Below are positions 7,042-13,820 of a stretch of 20,292 nucleotides of DNA, piece by piece. This DNA is from Candidatus Saccharimonadota bacterium (GTDB taxonomy: Bacteria; Patescibacteriota; Saccharimonadia; Saccharimonadales; SLHW01). The notes beneath the pieces are model-generated. The model was not told the origin of the DNA. It ran no database searches and worked only from the letters and a program-made list of their open reading frames with translations. Where the stretch lies: contig SLOC01000047.1 in assembly GCA_007132685.1 (NCBI GenBank), positions 1 through 20,292 on the forward strand. Reading direction: 5' to 3'. A program made the translations under genes and the position numbers. The first letter of the stretch is position 1. Each line of letters opens with the position of its first letter.

Positions 7042-7717
7042 CGGTCACAATCTAAAACTGCCAAACAACGTGGTTGGTGTAATGGACATCAATCGCCTGC
7101 ATCGTGAGATGCTTTCTCTTAATGATTTTATGCACCAGGCATCGATTCGTGAGCCGGGTAGTTCGATGAGCTTGCCAAAGATGAGTCGTTCGTTCGATGA
7201 GGTTGCCGAAAGCAACGGGCTGAATCTTTTACAGCAAGAAGACCGCGAAAAACTTACTAAATTTTTAACTGCCGTAAAAGAAGCAGCTCCCAGGCTGCAC
7301 ATTAGCTTTAGCGTTGATCCGTCACCGCTATTCTTAGGTCGGCTGATGGACTATTTGCGAGGAGCGATTGATCCGTTCGTGTTGGTGCAAGTAGGCCTGC
7401 AGCCTAACATCGGTGCCGGTTGTGTTGTTCGTTCGACCAACAAGGTGTTTGATTTAAGCTTGCGCGAGAACTTTCGCCAAAAGCGAGGCCTGCTTATGCA
7501 ATACGTTGCAAAGCTCGAAGCCAACAACCCAAGTGAGACTACAGAGCCCGCGAGTCCAGACGAGACAGCGCAGCCACAAGCTAGTGAGCCCACAGAACAG
7601 ACAACACAACCTGCGGCTACTCATCAATCTACTGAACCTGCTCAACAGCCGGCTACCGAAACCCAACCGCAACAAGCAGAAAGTCAGACCTCAGAGCAAG
7701 AGGGTAATAAGGCATGA
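7031..7717 (+). CDS. F1-like ATPase delta (OSCP-type) subunit with P/Q/T/E-rich tail
   Basis: 228-aa soluble protein. Residues ~20-115 are mostly helical. Residues 113-160 carry the C-terminal delta/OSCP signature: IDPFVLVQVGLQPNIGAG followed by VFDLSLRENF, matching the family's DPxLIGGxxxxxGxxxxDxSxxxxL pattern. Delta joins the top of the alpha3beta3 head to the b stalk. From about residue 165 to the end a low-complexity Pro/Gln/Thr/Glu-rich tail is added, which ordinary delta (about 175-180 aa) lacks. The tail is probably disordered. The gene overlaps b by 11 bp and alpha by an ATGA, so translation is coupled. Assignment rests on the C-terminal motif plus position. Confidence 0.8.
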   Translation: MDHNGHNLKLPNNVVGVMDINRLHREMLSLNDFMHQASIREPGSSMSLPKMSRSFDEVAESNGLNLLQQEDREKLTKFLTAVKEAAPRLHISFSVDPSPLFLGRLMDYLRGAIDPFVLVQVGLQPNIGAGCVVRSTNKVFDLSLRENFRQKRGLLMQYVAKLEANNPSETTEPASPDETAQPQASEPTEQTTQPAATHQSTEPAQQPATETQPQQAESQTSEQEGNKA

Positions 7718-9339
7718 ATTCAGGCAACCAGCATTTTGACAAGCTTGTAGCAGCCGGTAACGCGGTCGGAGAAGTGGTTGCTGTTGATAATTATCTGATA
7801 AAACTCAGTGGCCTTCAGCCGTGCTCAATTCATGCATTAGTGCTTTTTGAGGATGGCAGCAAAGGGTTCGTTCATCAGGTGCAAAAAGATTTTGTTACAG
7901 TACTGCACTTAGGTGATCAAAAACTGAGTATCGGCATGGTTGCAGTCGTGCAACACCAGTCGCTCGTGTGTCGAGTCGGCAAAGATTTTGTCGGTCGCGT
8001 GGTCACTGTTTCTGGTGAGCCGATTGACGGCAAAGGTCCGATAGCTGCAGACGGAGTGTGGCCAGTGTTTAATACTGCACCCCCGCTTTATCAGAGGAAA
8101 CTGCTGAGTGAACAACTGGAAAGCGGCGTGTTAAGCGTCGACTCTATGTTCCCAGTGGTGCGCGGTCAGCGTATGGCACTTCTCGGTGACAGTAAGTCAG
8201 GAAAGAGTACGTTAGCAACCCAACTGACTATTAATCAGAAGAATACCGACCAGATTGTGGTGTATGCCCTGATTGCTAAACGTCGTAGTGATGTCGATGC
8301 ACTGCTTTCCAGCCTGCAAGAAAACGGCGGCCTTGAGAAGGCAATCGTTGTTGTATCAAATATGTTTGAATCACTTATAACCAGCTACATCGCTCCATAT
8401 GTAGCCTGTTCGATGGCAGAATACCTATGGCAACAGTGTGACCAGGATACGATTATTATTTATGATGACCTCACTAGTCATGCTCATGCTTATAGGGAAG
8501 TAGCCTTGATGTCTGGCGTAAGTCCGGGTCGCGACTCTTATCCTGGTGATATGTTTTATGCTCACTCCAGTTTGCTGGAACGGGCTGGTCGGCTCAACGA
8601 AAGTGGTAAACATTTGACCAGTATCCCGGTAGTCAATGCGGCTGGCGGCGACATCACGGCATATTTGCCGACGAACATCATGTCGATTACTGATGGTCAA
8701 TGGATACTTGATATGAACATATTCCGTGACGGTATTCGCCCGGCGCTTAATATGGGACTGTCGGTTACACGTGCTGGTGGTATTGGCCACAACAAGCGAC
8801 AAAAGTCGCTAGCATCTCAAGCGCTCAAACTACTCGCCCAGTACCGTGAAGCGCAAGAGTTCTCTCACTTCGGTTCCGAGCTGGCTCTAGAGGCCAAAAA
8901 AGCTCTCGAAACTGGTGAGCACCTAAACGAGCTCTTTACCCAAGCGCCAGGTGACACCTATTCACTTCTTGCTCAACAGCTAGCACTGGATATTGTGCTC
9001 AATGCCGAGGACGGCGAAAAGATAGACGTCGGCAATTTAAAGCTGCATCTTTTGGACTATGCGGCAAAAGTAAAGACCGATGATGATTATGAACCGGTCA
9101 AAGCGGAGCTTAAGCAAAAGTGCCTCGTGCAGCTAAAAGGTGCCGAGGCGCCAAAGCCAAGTGGTGACAGTGGTGCAAAAAGCGGCGATGACACTACAAA
9201 AACCGAACAACCGGAGGAAGATAAGAAAACCAAGAAGGAAAAGGCCAAAGAAGATAAGAAGTCTAAAAAAGACGCCAAGAAAAAGCCAGCCGAGCCGGAG
9301 AAGCAGCCTGAGCCTGTAGCGGAGGAGAAGAAGTCATGA
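7714..9339 (+). CDS. F1-like ATPase alpha subunit with Lys/Glu-rich tail
   Basis: 541-aa alpha homologue. N-terminal beta-barrel 1-95; nucleotide-binding domain with Walker A GDSKSGKS (158-165), in place of the usual GDRQTGKT; Walker B IIIYDDLTSHAHAYREVAL (247-265); PGRDSYPGDMFYAHSSLLER; ITDGQ; and the arginine finger Arg353 in GLSVTRAGG. The C-terminal helical domain keeps LLAQYREAQEFSHFGSEL (373-390). Alpha contributes the finger to the beta catalytic site and binds a non-catalytic nucleotide. The conserved core ends near residue 475; residues 481-541 are a charged low-complexity tail rich in Lys, Glu, Asp and Pro, not found in ordinary alpha. ATGA overlaps at both ends indicate translational coupling with delta and gamma. 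The divergent Walker A may weaken or alter non-catalytic site binding. Confidence 0.93.
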   Translation: MNSGNQHFDKLVAAGNAVGEVVAVDNYLIKLSGLQPCSIHALVLFEDGSKGFVHQVQKDFVTVLHLGDQKLSIGMVAVVQHQSLVCRVGKDFVGRVVTVSGEPIDGKGPIAADGVWPVFNTAPPLYQRKLLSEQLESGVLSVDSMFPVVRGQRMALLGDSKSGKSTLATQLTINQKNTDQIVVYALIAKRRSDVDALLSSLQENGGLEKAIVVVSNMFESLITSYIAPYVACSMAEYLWQQCDQDTIIIYDDLTSHAHAYREVALMSGVSPGRDSYPGDMFYAHSSLLERAGRLNESGKHLTSIPVVNAAGGDITAYLPTNIMSITDGQWILDMNIFRDGIRPALNMGLSVTRAGGIGHNKRQKSLASQALKLLAQYREAQEFSHFGSELALEAKKALETGEHLNELFTQAPGDTYSLLAQQLALDIVLNAEDGEKIDVGNLKLHLLDYAAKVKTDDDYEPVKAELKQKCLVQLKGAEAPKPSGDSGAKSGDDTTKTEQPEEDKKTKKEKAKEDKKSKKDAKKKPAEPEKQPEPVAEEKKS

Positions 9340-10208
9340 GGCGCCCACAAGACATAGAGAAAGAAGAAATGGCTATGGGCACCCTAATTGACCTTACGAG
9401 CGCATTCGAGGGTATTGCCAGTATGCGGATTGCCCAGATTAAAAACCAAGTACTACAAGCCACGCAATTTTTTAATGAATTGTGGGAGATCTATTCGCAG
9501 CTTCACGTCAGTCGGATTTTTGGCTTCGGTCGCAGTAACCTTGATACTGAAGTTATCGAGAAAGAGCTATTTATCATAATTACTGCTGAAGGTGGCTTCA
9601 GTGGAGACATTGACCAAAAGTTAATCAAAGAGCTGCTTCGTCACTACGACAAGGAGAAGAACGAGATTATTGTCATTGGTCACCACGGCGCTATCCAGCT
9701 CGCTCAGCGCGGAATTTCTTATAAAAAGTACTATAAACTACCCAAGAAAGATCAGAACATTAACGTCACGCCCATTATTAACGAGGTGCAAAAGTATCAG
9801 AGTACGACCGTCTATTACCAACAATACGTCAGCTTGATGGTTCAAGACGTAAAGCGGATTGAACTATCCAGCGCGGTGGCTCAGCGAGGTCGTCAGGCGG
9901 AGCAAGAGGACGATGATAAAGAGATTATCAGCGAAGCGAACTACATTTTCGAACCGAGCACGTATGATGTTGTCGACCACTTGGAGAGCACCATGATGCA
10001 AATTGCTATCAGTCAGTTAATTCTTGATTCTAAGTTAGCGCAATATGCCAGTCGTTTCCGAGCGATGAGCGCATCGCATGAACGGGCTGATGAGGCAAAA
10101 CGTGACCTTCGCCTTGAATACAACCGATCGAAAAGGGCAATTAAGGACCAGCGACTGAAAGAAAGCATCACAGGCATAAAGAAGGCAAAAGTGGAGGCAC
10201 GGTTATGA
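9336..10208 (+). CDS. F1-like ATPase gamma (rotor shaft) subunit
   Basis: 290-aa gamma homologue, the central shaft that turns inside alpha3beta3. The N-terminal helix (about 20-55: EGIASMRIAQIKNQVLQATQ) corresponds to the first coiled-coil strand. FIIITAEGGFSGDID (about 79-93) matches the TSDRGLCGG-type Rossmann strand. The C-terminal helix RFRAMSASHERADEAKRD then LEYNRSKRAIKDQRLKESI is the family's most conserved block (YNRxRQAxITxE). The middle domain is divergent and includes an acidic insert EQEDDDKE near residue 190. The start overlaps the alpha stop by ATGA; Met12 or Met14 are alternatives that would remove an unusual acidic N-terminal extension. The gene overlaps beta by ATGA as well. 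Confidence 0.9.
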   Translation: MRRPQDIEKEEMAMGTLIDLTSAFEGIASMRIAQIKNQVLQATQFFNELWEIYSQLHVSRIFGFGRSNLDTEVIEKELFIIITAEGGFSGDIDQKLIKELLRHYDKEKNEIIVIGHHGAIQLAQRGISYKKYYKLPKKDQNINVTPIINEVQKYQSTTVYYQQYVSLMVQDVKRIELSSAVAQRGRQAEQEDDDKEIISEANYIFEPSTYDVVDHLESTMMQIAISQLILDSKLAQYASRFRAMSASHERADEAKRDLRLEYNRSKRAIKDQRLKESITGIKKAKVEARL

Positions 10209-11512
10209 GTCCGGGCGTAGTTATTTCAATGAAAGACCTTGTCGTACGTGCGCAATTTGATAGCGATGCCCCGAACATCGGCGAGATAATCATTGTCGAC
10301 AATGGCCATGAATCCAAGCTGCTTGTTGACCACCTCGAGCCGGGCGGGGTTGCCATGTGTCTGAATATTCGCAGCGACCGCAATATTCAAAAGGGTATGC
10401 CGGTCAAGCGGACTGGTCGCGGCATTGAGATTCCAACTGGTGAGCTGACCGTTGGTCGTATTCTAGATGCGCTCGGTGAGCCACTTGATGGGCTTGCACC
10501 CGTTAGTGGGGAAAACATTGTCTATAAAGACATCTTAAAGTTGCCGCCTCGCTCCAAAGAGTTCAAGGTAGCAAAGCCCGAGATACTTGAAACTGGCATC
10601 AAGGTAATCGACTTCTTTACCCCATTCGTGAAAGGGCGCAAGATTGGCATTATCGGTGGTGCAGGTGTCGGAAAAACAGTGCTTACCATGGAGCTTATTA
10701 ATAACGTTGCCCAGAGTGGTGGTGGTTTGTCGTTCTTTGCCGGTATTGGCGAGCGTATTCGTGAGGGGCACGAGCTTTGGGATACTTTGACCGAGAACGA
10801 CCTACTCAAAAACACTTGTATGTTCTTTGCACAGATGAACGAAAACCCCGTACAGCGTTCACTGATTGCCACGACCTCAGTCGCTTTGGCGGAATCGTTC
10901 CGGGACAATGAGGGCAAAGACATCCTGTTTTTTGCGGACAATATGTACCGCTTTATCCAGGCGAGAAATGAGCTTTCGACGATTTTGGACCAAATACCGA
11001 ATGAAGGTGGCTATGAGCCGACCATTTTCTCAGACATTAAGATACTTCAGGACAGATTAAGTTCTAACGAGCAGGGTTCGATTACGTCCGTGCAAACCAT
11101 CTACGTACCAGCAGACGACCTCTCCGACCCGGCCGTGCAGATGATTCAGCACGAGCTCGATGCTACATTGGTGCTCTCTCGTAAAGTTGCCGAACAGGGT
11201 ATCCGACCAGCTGTTGACTTAAGTCGTACGACTTCTTCATTGCTGACGCCAGAAGTCGTTGGTGATCGCCACTATGTCTTAAGCGTTCAGGTACAGTCTC
11301 TACTGCAGAAGTATGAATCGCTCAAAGGCATTATTGCGATTATCGGCGAGAACGAGCTTTCGCCTGCAGACCGAGCAGATTATGCTAAAGCAAAGAAGCT
11401 GATTAAGAACTTCACTCAAAACATGACTGTGATGACCAAGCACACCGGAGTGCCTGGAGAATTTTACAACAGGGAAGAAACTCTAAAGAGTATCGAAGAA
11501 ATCATTGCATAA
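10205..11512 (+). CDS. F1-like ATPase beta (catalytic) subunit
   Basis: 435-aa catalytic beta homologue. P-loop GGAGVGKT (151-158); catalytic Glu183 in GIGERIREG; SFRD with Arg233; Walker B/DN motif LFFADNMYRFIQA (241-253); GSITSVQTIYVPADDLSDPA (291-310); and the helical C-terminal domain (356 onward). These residues indicate an active ATPase. Departures: the adenine-stacking Tyr of GIYPAVDP is Arg334 (GIRPAVDLS), and the acidic DELSEED lever is degraded to ENELSPAD (382-389). At 435 residues it is about 25-35 shorter than typical beta (about 460-480 aa), mainly at the ends. It follows gamma with an ATGA overlap, as in canonical atp operons, and precedes epsilon by 19 nt. It is more divergent than a housekeeping AtpD. 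Confidence 0.93.
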   Translation: MSPGVVISMKDLVVRAQFDSDAPNIGEIIIVDNGHESKLLVDHLEPGGVAMCLNIRSDRNIQKGMPVKRTGRGIEIPTGELTVGRILDALGEPLDGLAPVSGENIVYKDILKLPPRSKEFKVAKPEILETGIKVIDFFTPFVKGRKIGIIGGAGVGKTVLTMELINNVAQSGGGLSFFAGIGERIREGHELWDTLTENDLLKNTCMFFAQMNENPVQRSLIATTSVALAESFRDNEGKDILFFADNMYRFIQARNELSTILDQIPNEGGYEPTIFSDIKILQDRLSSNEQGSITSVQTIYVPADDLSDPAVQMIQHELDATLVLSRKVAEQGIRPAVDLSRTTSSLLTPEVVGDRHYVLSVQVQSLLQKYESLKGIIAIIGENELSPADRADYAKAKKLIKNFTQNMTVMTKHTGVPGEFYNREETLKSIEEIIA

Positions 11513-11531
11513 TTAATGCAGGGTATACCAG

Positions 11532-11828
11532 ATGGCTGAAGAAGCAACCAATACACCAGACACTCAGCAGCAGACTGATAAAAGCATTATTCATGTCAAG
11601 GTGCATGCACCGTACAAAATATATTACGACGGTGAAGCAGAAAGTATCTCGGCAAAAAACGATACCGGCGACTTTGACATACTGGGGAAACACTATAACT
11701 TTATCTCGATATTAGCACCTGGTGACATCGTCATTCGAAAACCAGATGGCGAGAAGGAGACGATTTCAATCCAGCAAGGGGTCATGCACGTTAAGGAAAA
11801 CGAAGTCGTCGTATTTCTAGACGTCTAA
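11532..11828 (+). CDS. F1-like ATPase epsilon subunit, beta-sandwich domain only
   Basis: 98-aa protein. After a ~17-residue polar extension it shows the epsilon N-terminal beta-sandwich pattern: IHVKVHAPYKIYYDGEAESI, then TGDFDILGKHYNFISILAPGDIVI and a final GVMHVKENEVVVFLDV. Epsilon sits at the foot of gamma and contacts the c-ring loops. The C-terminal two-helix domain that inhibits ATP hydrolysis in most bacterial F1 is absent, so hydrolysis is probably not braked that way. It is the last gene of the operon, followed after 12 bp by a convergent gene. A weak AGGG lies upstream of its ATG. Confidence 0.87.
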   Translation: MAEEATNTPDTQQQTDKSIIHVKVHAPYKIYYDGEAESISAKNDTGDFDILGKHYNFISILAPGDIVIRKPDGEKETISIQQGVMHVKENEVVVFLDV

Positions 11829-11840
11829 GCGACCTTTTGA

Positions 11841-12800
11841 TTAATCAAATGCGTGGTAATCGAATGCAAAACTTCCAGCAGTGAGGTTTTGCGTGACATG
11901 AATCGTAAAGCCGGTCGTGGTACGAGTGATATAGAAACTGACACTTCTTCCCACAGGAGTAACGACGATATGCGGTGTTTGGTTAAACGCGTTGGCAAAT
12001 GTAACCGAAGCTACCGGTCCATTACCTGCACCACCACCAGGATTGATGGTTACCGTGCCGGCAGTATCGCTACCACTGATAGATACAGTTCCTCCTGAAC
12101 CGATACTCCCCCCGCTTGCTACGGCTGGAGTAGGCCCACCAGTGTCAATATGCCGGGTAACTTGCAGGTCGCCATCGAGCTGTAATTGTCCGGCGGTAAC
12201 AAGCGGCGCGGTTAGATTGCCACCGAAGCTACCACTTCCACCAACCGATAAACCACCGTCTACAGTGAGCTGTCCTTGGATGTTAGTGTCTCCACCAATT
12301 GAGAGGCTTTCTGCTTGGATTTCTTCGAAGTTGCTCGTACCAGATACTGTAATGCCTGGGAGGCTCAAGCTGCCGCCGACACTTATTTGTCCAGCAACGT
12401 CAAGGTTGTCGCGAACTAACACTTGCCCGGTAAATACCGTGTTGGACTCAACGGTTAGCAGTTGTTGCGGGTCACCAATTCGGGTATCTGTTTGAGCAAG
12501 CTCTTCTAGCTCCTCTGGTGTGAGCCGCTCGGTATGTATTTGGTCACGGTCCGTATCTTCTTGATCGCGTTGATAGCCGATATATACGACCACACCAGCG
12601 ATAATTACGATGAGTACGAAGAATAATAGGTATATGTTGACCCGTCGGATAAGGCTGATAATTGAGAGCTTTCTCTTCTTCTTTTTAGGCGGAGTGCTTT
12701 GTGGATTGGGGTTCGTGCTACTGCCGTCTGGATTAACAGTAGTGCCTTGGTCTTCGAGTGTATTTAAATCGTTGTTGTTTGACTGATTTTTGTCATCCAT
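11841..12800 (-). CDS. Membrane-anchored fibre-like surface protein
   Basis: 319-aa predicted type II membrane protein. Residues 1-40 are Asn/Ser/Pro-rich and end in a KKKKRK stop; one TM (about 55-76) follows, then an extracytoplasmic region. Residues 118-216 are irregular short repeats of the type VGGSLSLPGITVSG, IGGDTNIQGQLTVDG and LDGDLQV, typical of stacked beta-solenoid or fibre shafts. A Gly/Ser-rich linker precedes a C-terminal beta domain (about 262-319: VTFANAFNQTPHIVVTPVG...FYITRTTTGFTI...FAFDYHAFD) like phage-tail-fibre or H-type-lectin tips. I infer an adhesin-like fibre, perhaps trimeric. It is convergent with the F1-like ATPase operon, and its stop codon falls inside a 14-bp palindrome (11836-11849). 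Confidence 0.8.
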   Translation of the reverse strand: MDDKNQSNNNDLNTLEDQGTTVNPDGSSTNPNPQSTPPKKKKRKLSIISLIRRVNIYLLFFVLIVIIAGVVVYIGYQRDQEDTDRDQIHTERLTPEELEELAQTDTRIGDPQQLLTVESNTVFTGQVLVRDNLDVAGQISVGGSLSLPGITVSGTSNFEEIQAESLSIGGDTNIQGQLTVDGGLSVGGSGSFGGNLTAPLVTAGQLQLDGDLQVTRHIDTGGPTPAVASGGSIGSGGTVSISGSDTAGTVTINPGGGAGNGPVASVTFANAFNQTPHIVVTPVGRSVSFYITRTTTGFTIHVTQNLTAGSFAFDYHAFD

Positions 12801-12962
12801 AGAGGTTCTTTACATGTGTTTCGCGTCAATCTATTTCCTTAGTGTCCATGATATACGATTAAGCATAAACAATAAAGCTTTTTTGACCAAAGCGCATATG
12901 ATACGCTGTATATAGTAAAATGAGCTGGCTATACTAACTATTGCCTTAAGACAAAGAACACC
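12801..12962. promoter_or_regulatory. Divergent AT-rich intergenic promoter region
   Basis: 162 bp between divergent surface-protein genes. A TATACT at 12930-12935 on the forward strand is the best -10 for the 12963 gene, 27 nt before its ATG. On the reverse strand there are AT-rich TATATC-like hexamers but no well-spaced pair, and no Shine-Dalgarno precedes the 12800 start. No other gene is visible. Confidence 0.45.
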
Positions 12963-13685
12963 ATGAAACACATATTACTAGGACTTGTAATCATCTTCGG
13001 ATTCATACCGGCGACGGCTATGGCGCAGACGTCGTCTTCGCCCAATTATCAAGTAGATCAGACATTTTTCGGGTCTGGCGGGGAGACTGGACTCGAATCA
13101 GATAACTTTCTAGCTCGAGCAGCACTCGGTGAGCTTGGCATCGGCGAACTTAATAGCGATAATTTCCGGGCGTTTGCCGGTTTCACTACGACCGACGAGC
13201 CGTTTATTGAATTCGTGGTAACTGGCAATAATATAGATCTTGGATATTTAACTACCGACGAGGTTACCACTGCTCAAGGGCAGTTTTATGTGCGGGCATG
13301 GCAGGCAGGTGGCTATGCTGTCACGTCTGAGGCCGAGCCACCGACCAATGTGTCAAATGGGTATCAGTTCGAAAGCCCTGAAGAGCCGACCTCATCACAG
13401 CCGGGCACCGAGCAATTTGCGATGAATCTCGTAGCCAATTCCAGCCCGAATGTCGGGGAAGATTTGATTCAGCAGCCGGACGGCTCGTTCTCGTTCGGGC
13501 AGGTGGCAAGCGACTATGCCCAGCAAAATAACTTCTTGCACAACAAAGGCGACATAATAGCGTTTTCTGAGGAGAGCACCAGCGTAACTCTCTATACTAT
13601 TTCGTATATCTTCAACATTTCTAACGCCACCCCATCGGGTCAGTACGAGTTCCGTCAGATTCTCGTCGCAACCGGCCAATACTAG
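12963..13685 (+). CDS. Secreted beta-rich surface protein, 240 aa
   Basis: Signal peptide 1-21, with cleavage expected after AMA. The mature N-terminus carries two S-x-N-(Y/F) repeats (SSPNYQVDQTFFGSGG, then SDNFLARAALGELG and SDNFRAFAGF), a pattern seen in secreted CPR proteins. The remainder is beta-rich and ends in SGQYEFRQILVATGQY. This last part resembles the C-terminal half of the 15096 protein (EQFAMNLVANSSPNVG versus SQFGLNLRNNTNPNVG) and the end of the 13821 protein, so the three form a family. The terminal PxGxY...(V)ATGxY strand looks like the closing edge of a beta-sandwich, as in fimbrial or spore-coat-U-type subunits; polymer formation is possible but unproven. It has no anchor or sortase signal. 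Confidence 0.8.
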   Translation: MKHILLGLVIIFGFIPATAMAQTSSSPNYQVDQTFFGSGGETGLESDNFLARAALGELGIGELNSDNFRAFAGFTTTDEPFIEFVVTGNNIDLGYLTTDEVTTAQGQFYVRAWQAGGYAVTSEAEPPTNVSNGYQFESPEEPTSSQPGTEQFAMNLVANSSPNVGEDLIQQPDGSFSFGQVASDYAQQNNFLHNKGDIIAFSEESTSVTLYTISYIFNISNATPSGQYEFRQILVATGQY

Positions 13686-13781
13686 TTGAGACTAAGCGTA
13701 AGACCTATGCACAGCTGTGGATAAATCACGGCGGAAAGGGTTGCCCAGATATACCCCTTATGCTAAGGTAATACTTGCTAG

Positions 13782-13790
13782 TACTAAAAT
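13782..13790 (+). promoter_or_regulatory. Putative -10 region for the 13821 gene
   Basis: TACTAAAAT lies about 30 nt before the start, downstream of a TTGCTAG element. Its exact register is unclear and the -35 is weak. Confidence 0.35.
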
Positions 13791-13806
13791 AAAAAGACCA
13801 ATACAA

Positions 13807-13812
13807 AAGGAG
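13807..13812 (+). promoter_or_regulatory. Strong Shine-Dalgarno AAGGAG
   Basis: AAGGAG lies 8 nt before the ATG at 13821. It is the best canonical ribosome binding site in the window and suggests high expression of this surface protein. Confidence 0.75.
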
Positions 13813-13820
13813 AATTACGT

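Noticed and set aside
5551..11828. Ordinary F-type ATP synthase operon
   Set aside because: No a subunit, no carboxylate in the only c-like hairpin, an exported extra domain, extra tails and altered beta residues argue against the canonical enzyme. A canonical a/c pair elsewhere in the genome cannot be excluded.
11836..11849. 14-bp palindrome TTTGATTAATCAAA between convergent genes, considered as a bidirectional terminator
   Set aside because: AT-rich with no loop and no T-tract, so it is not a convincing intrinsic terminator; recorded only as a palindrome.
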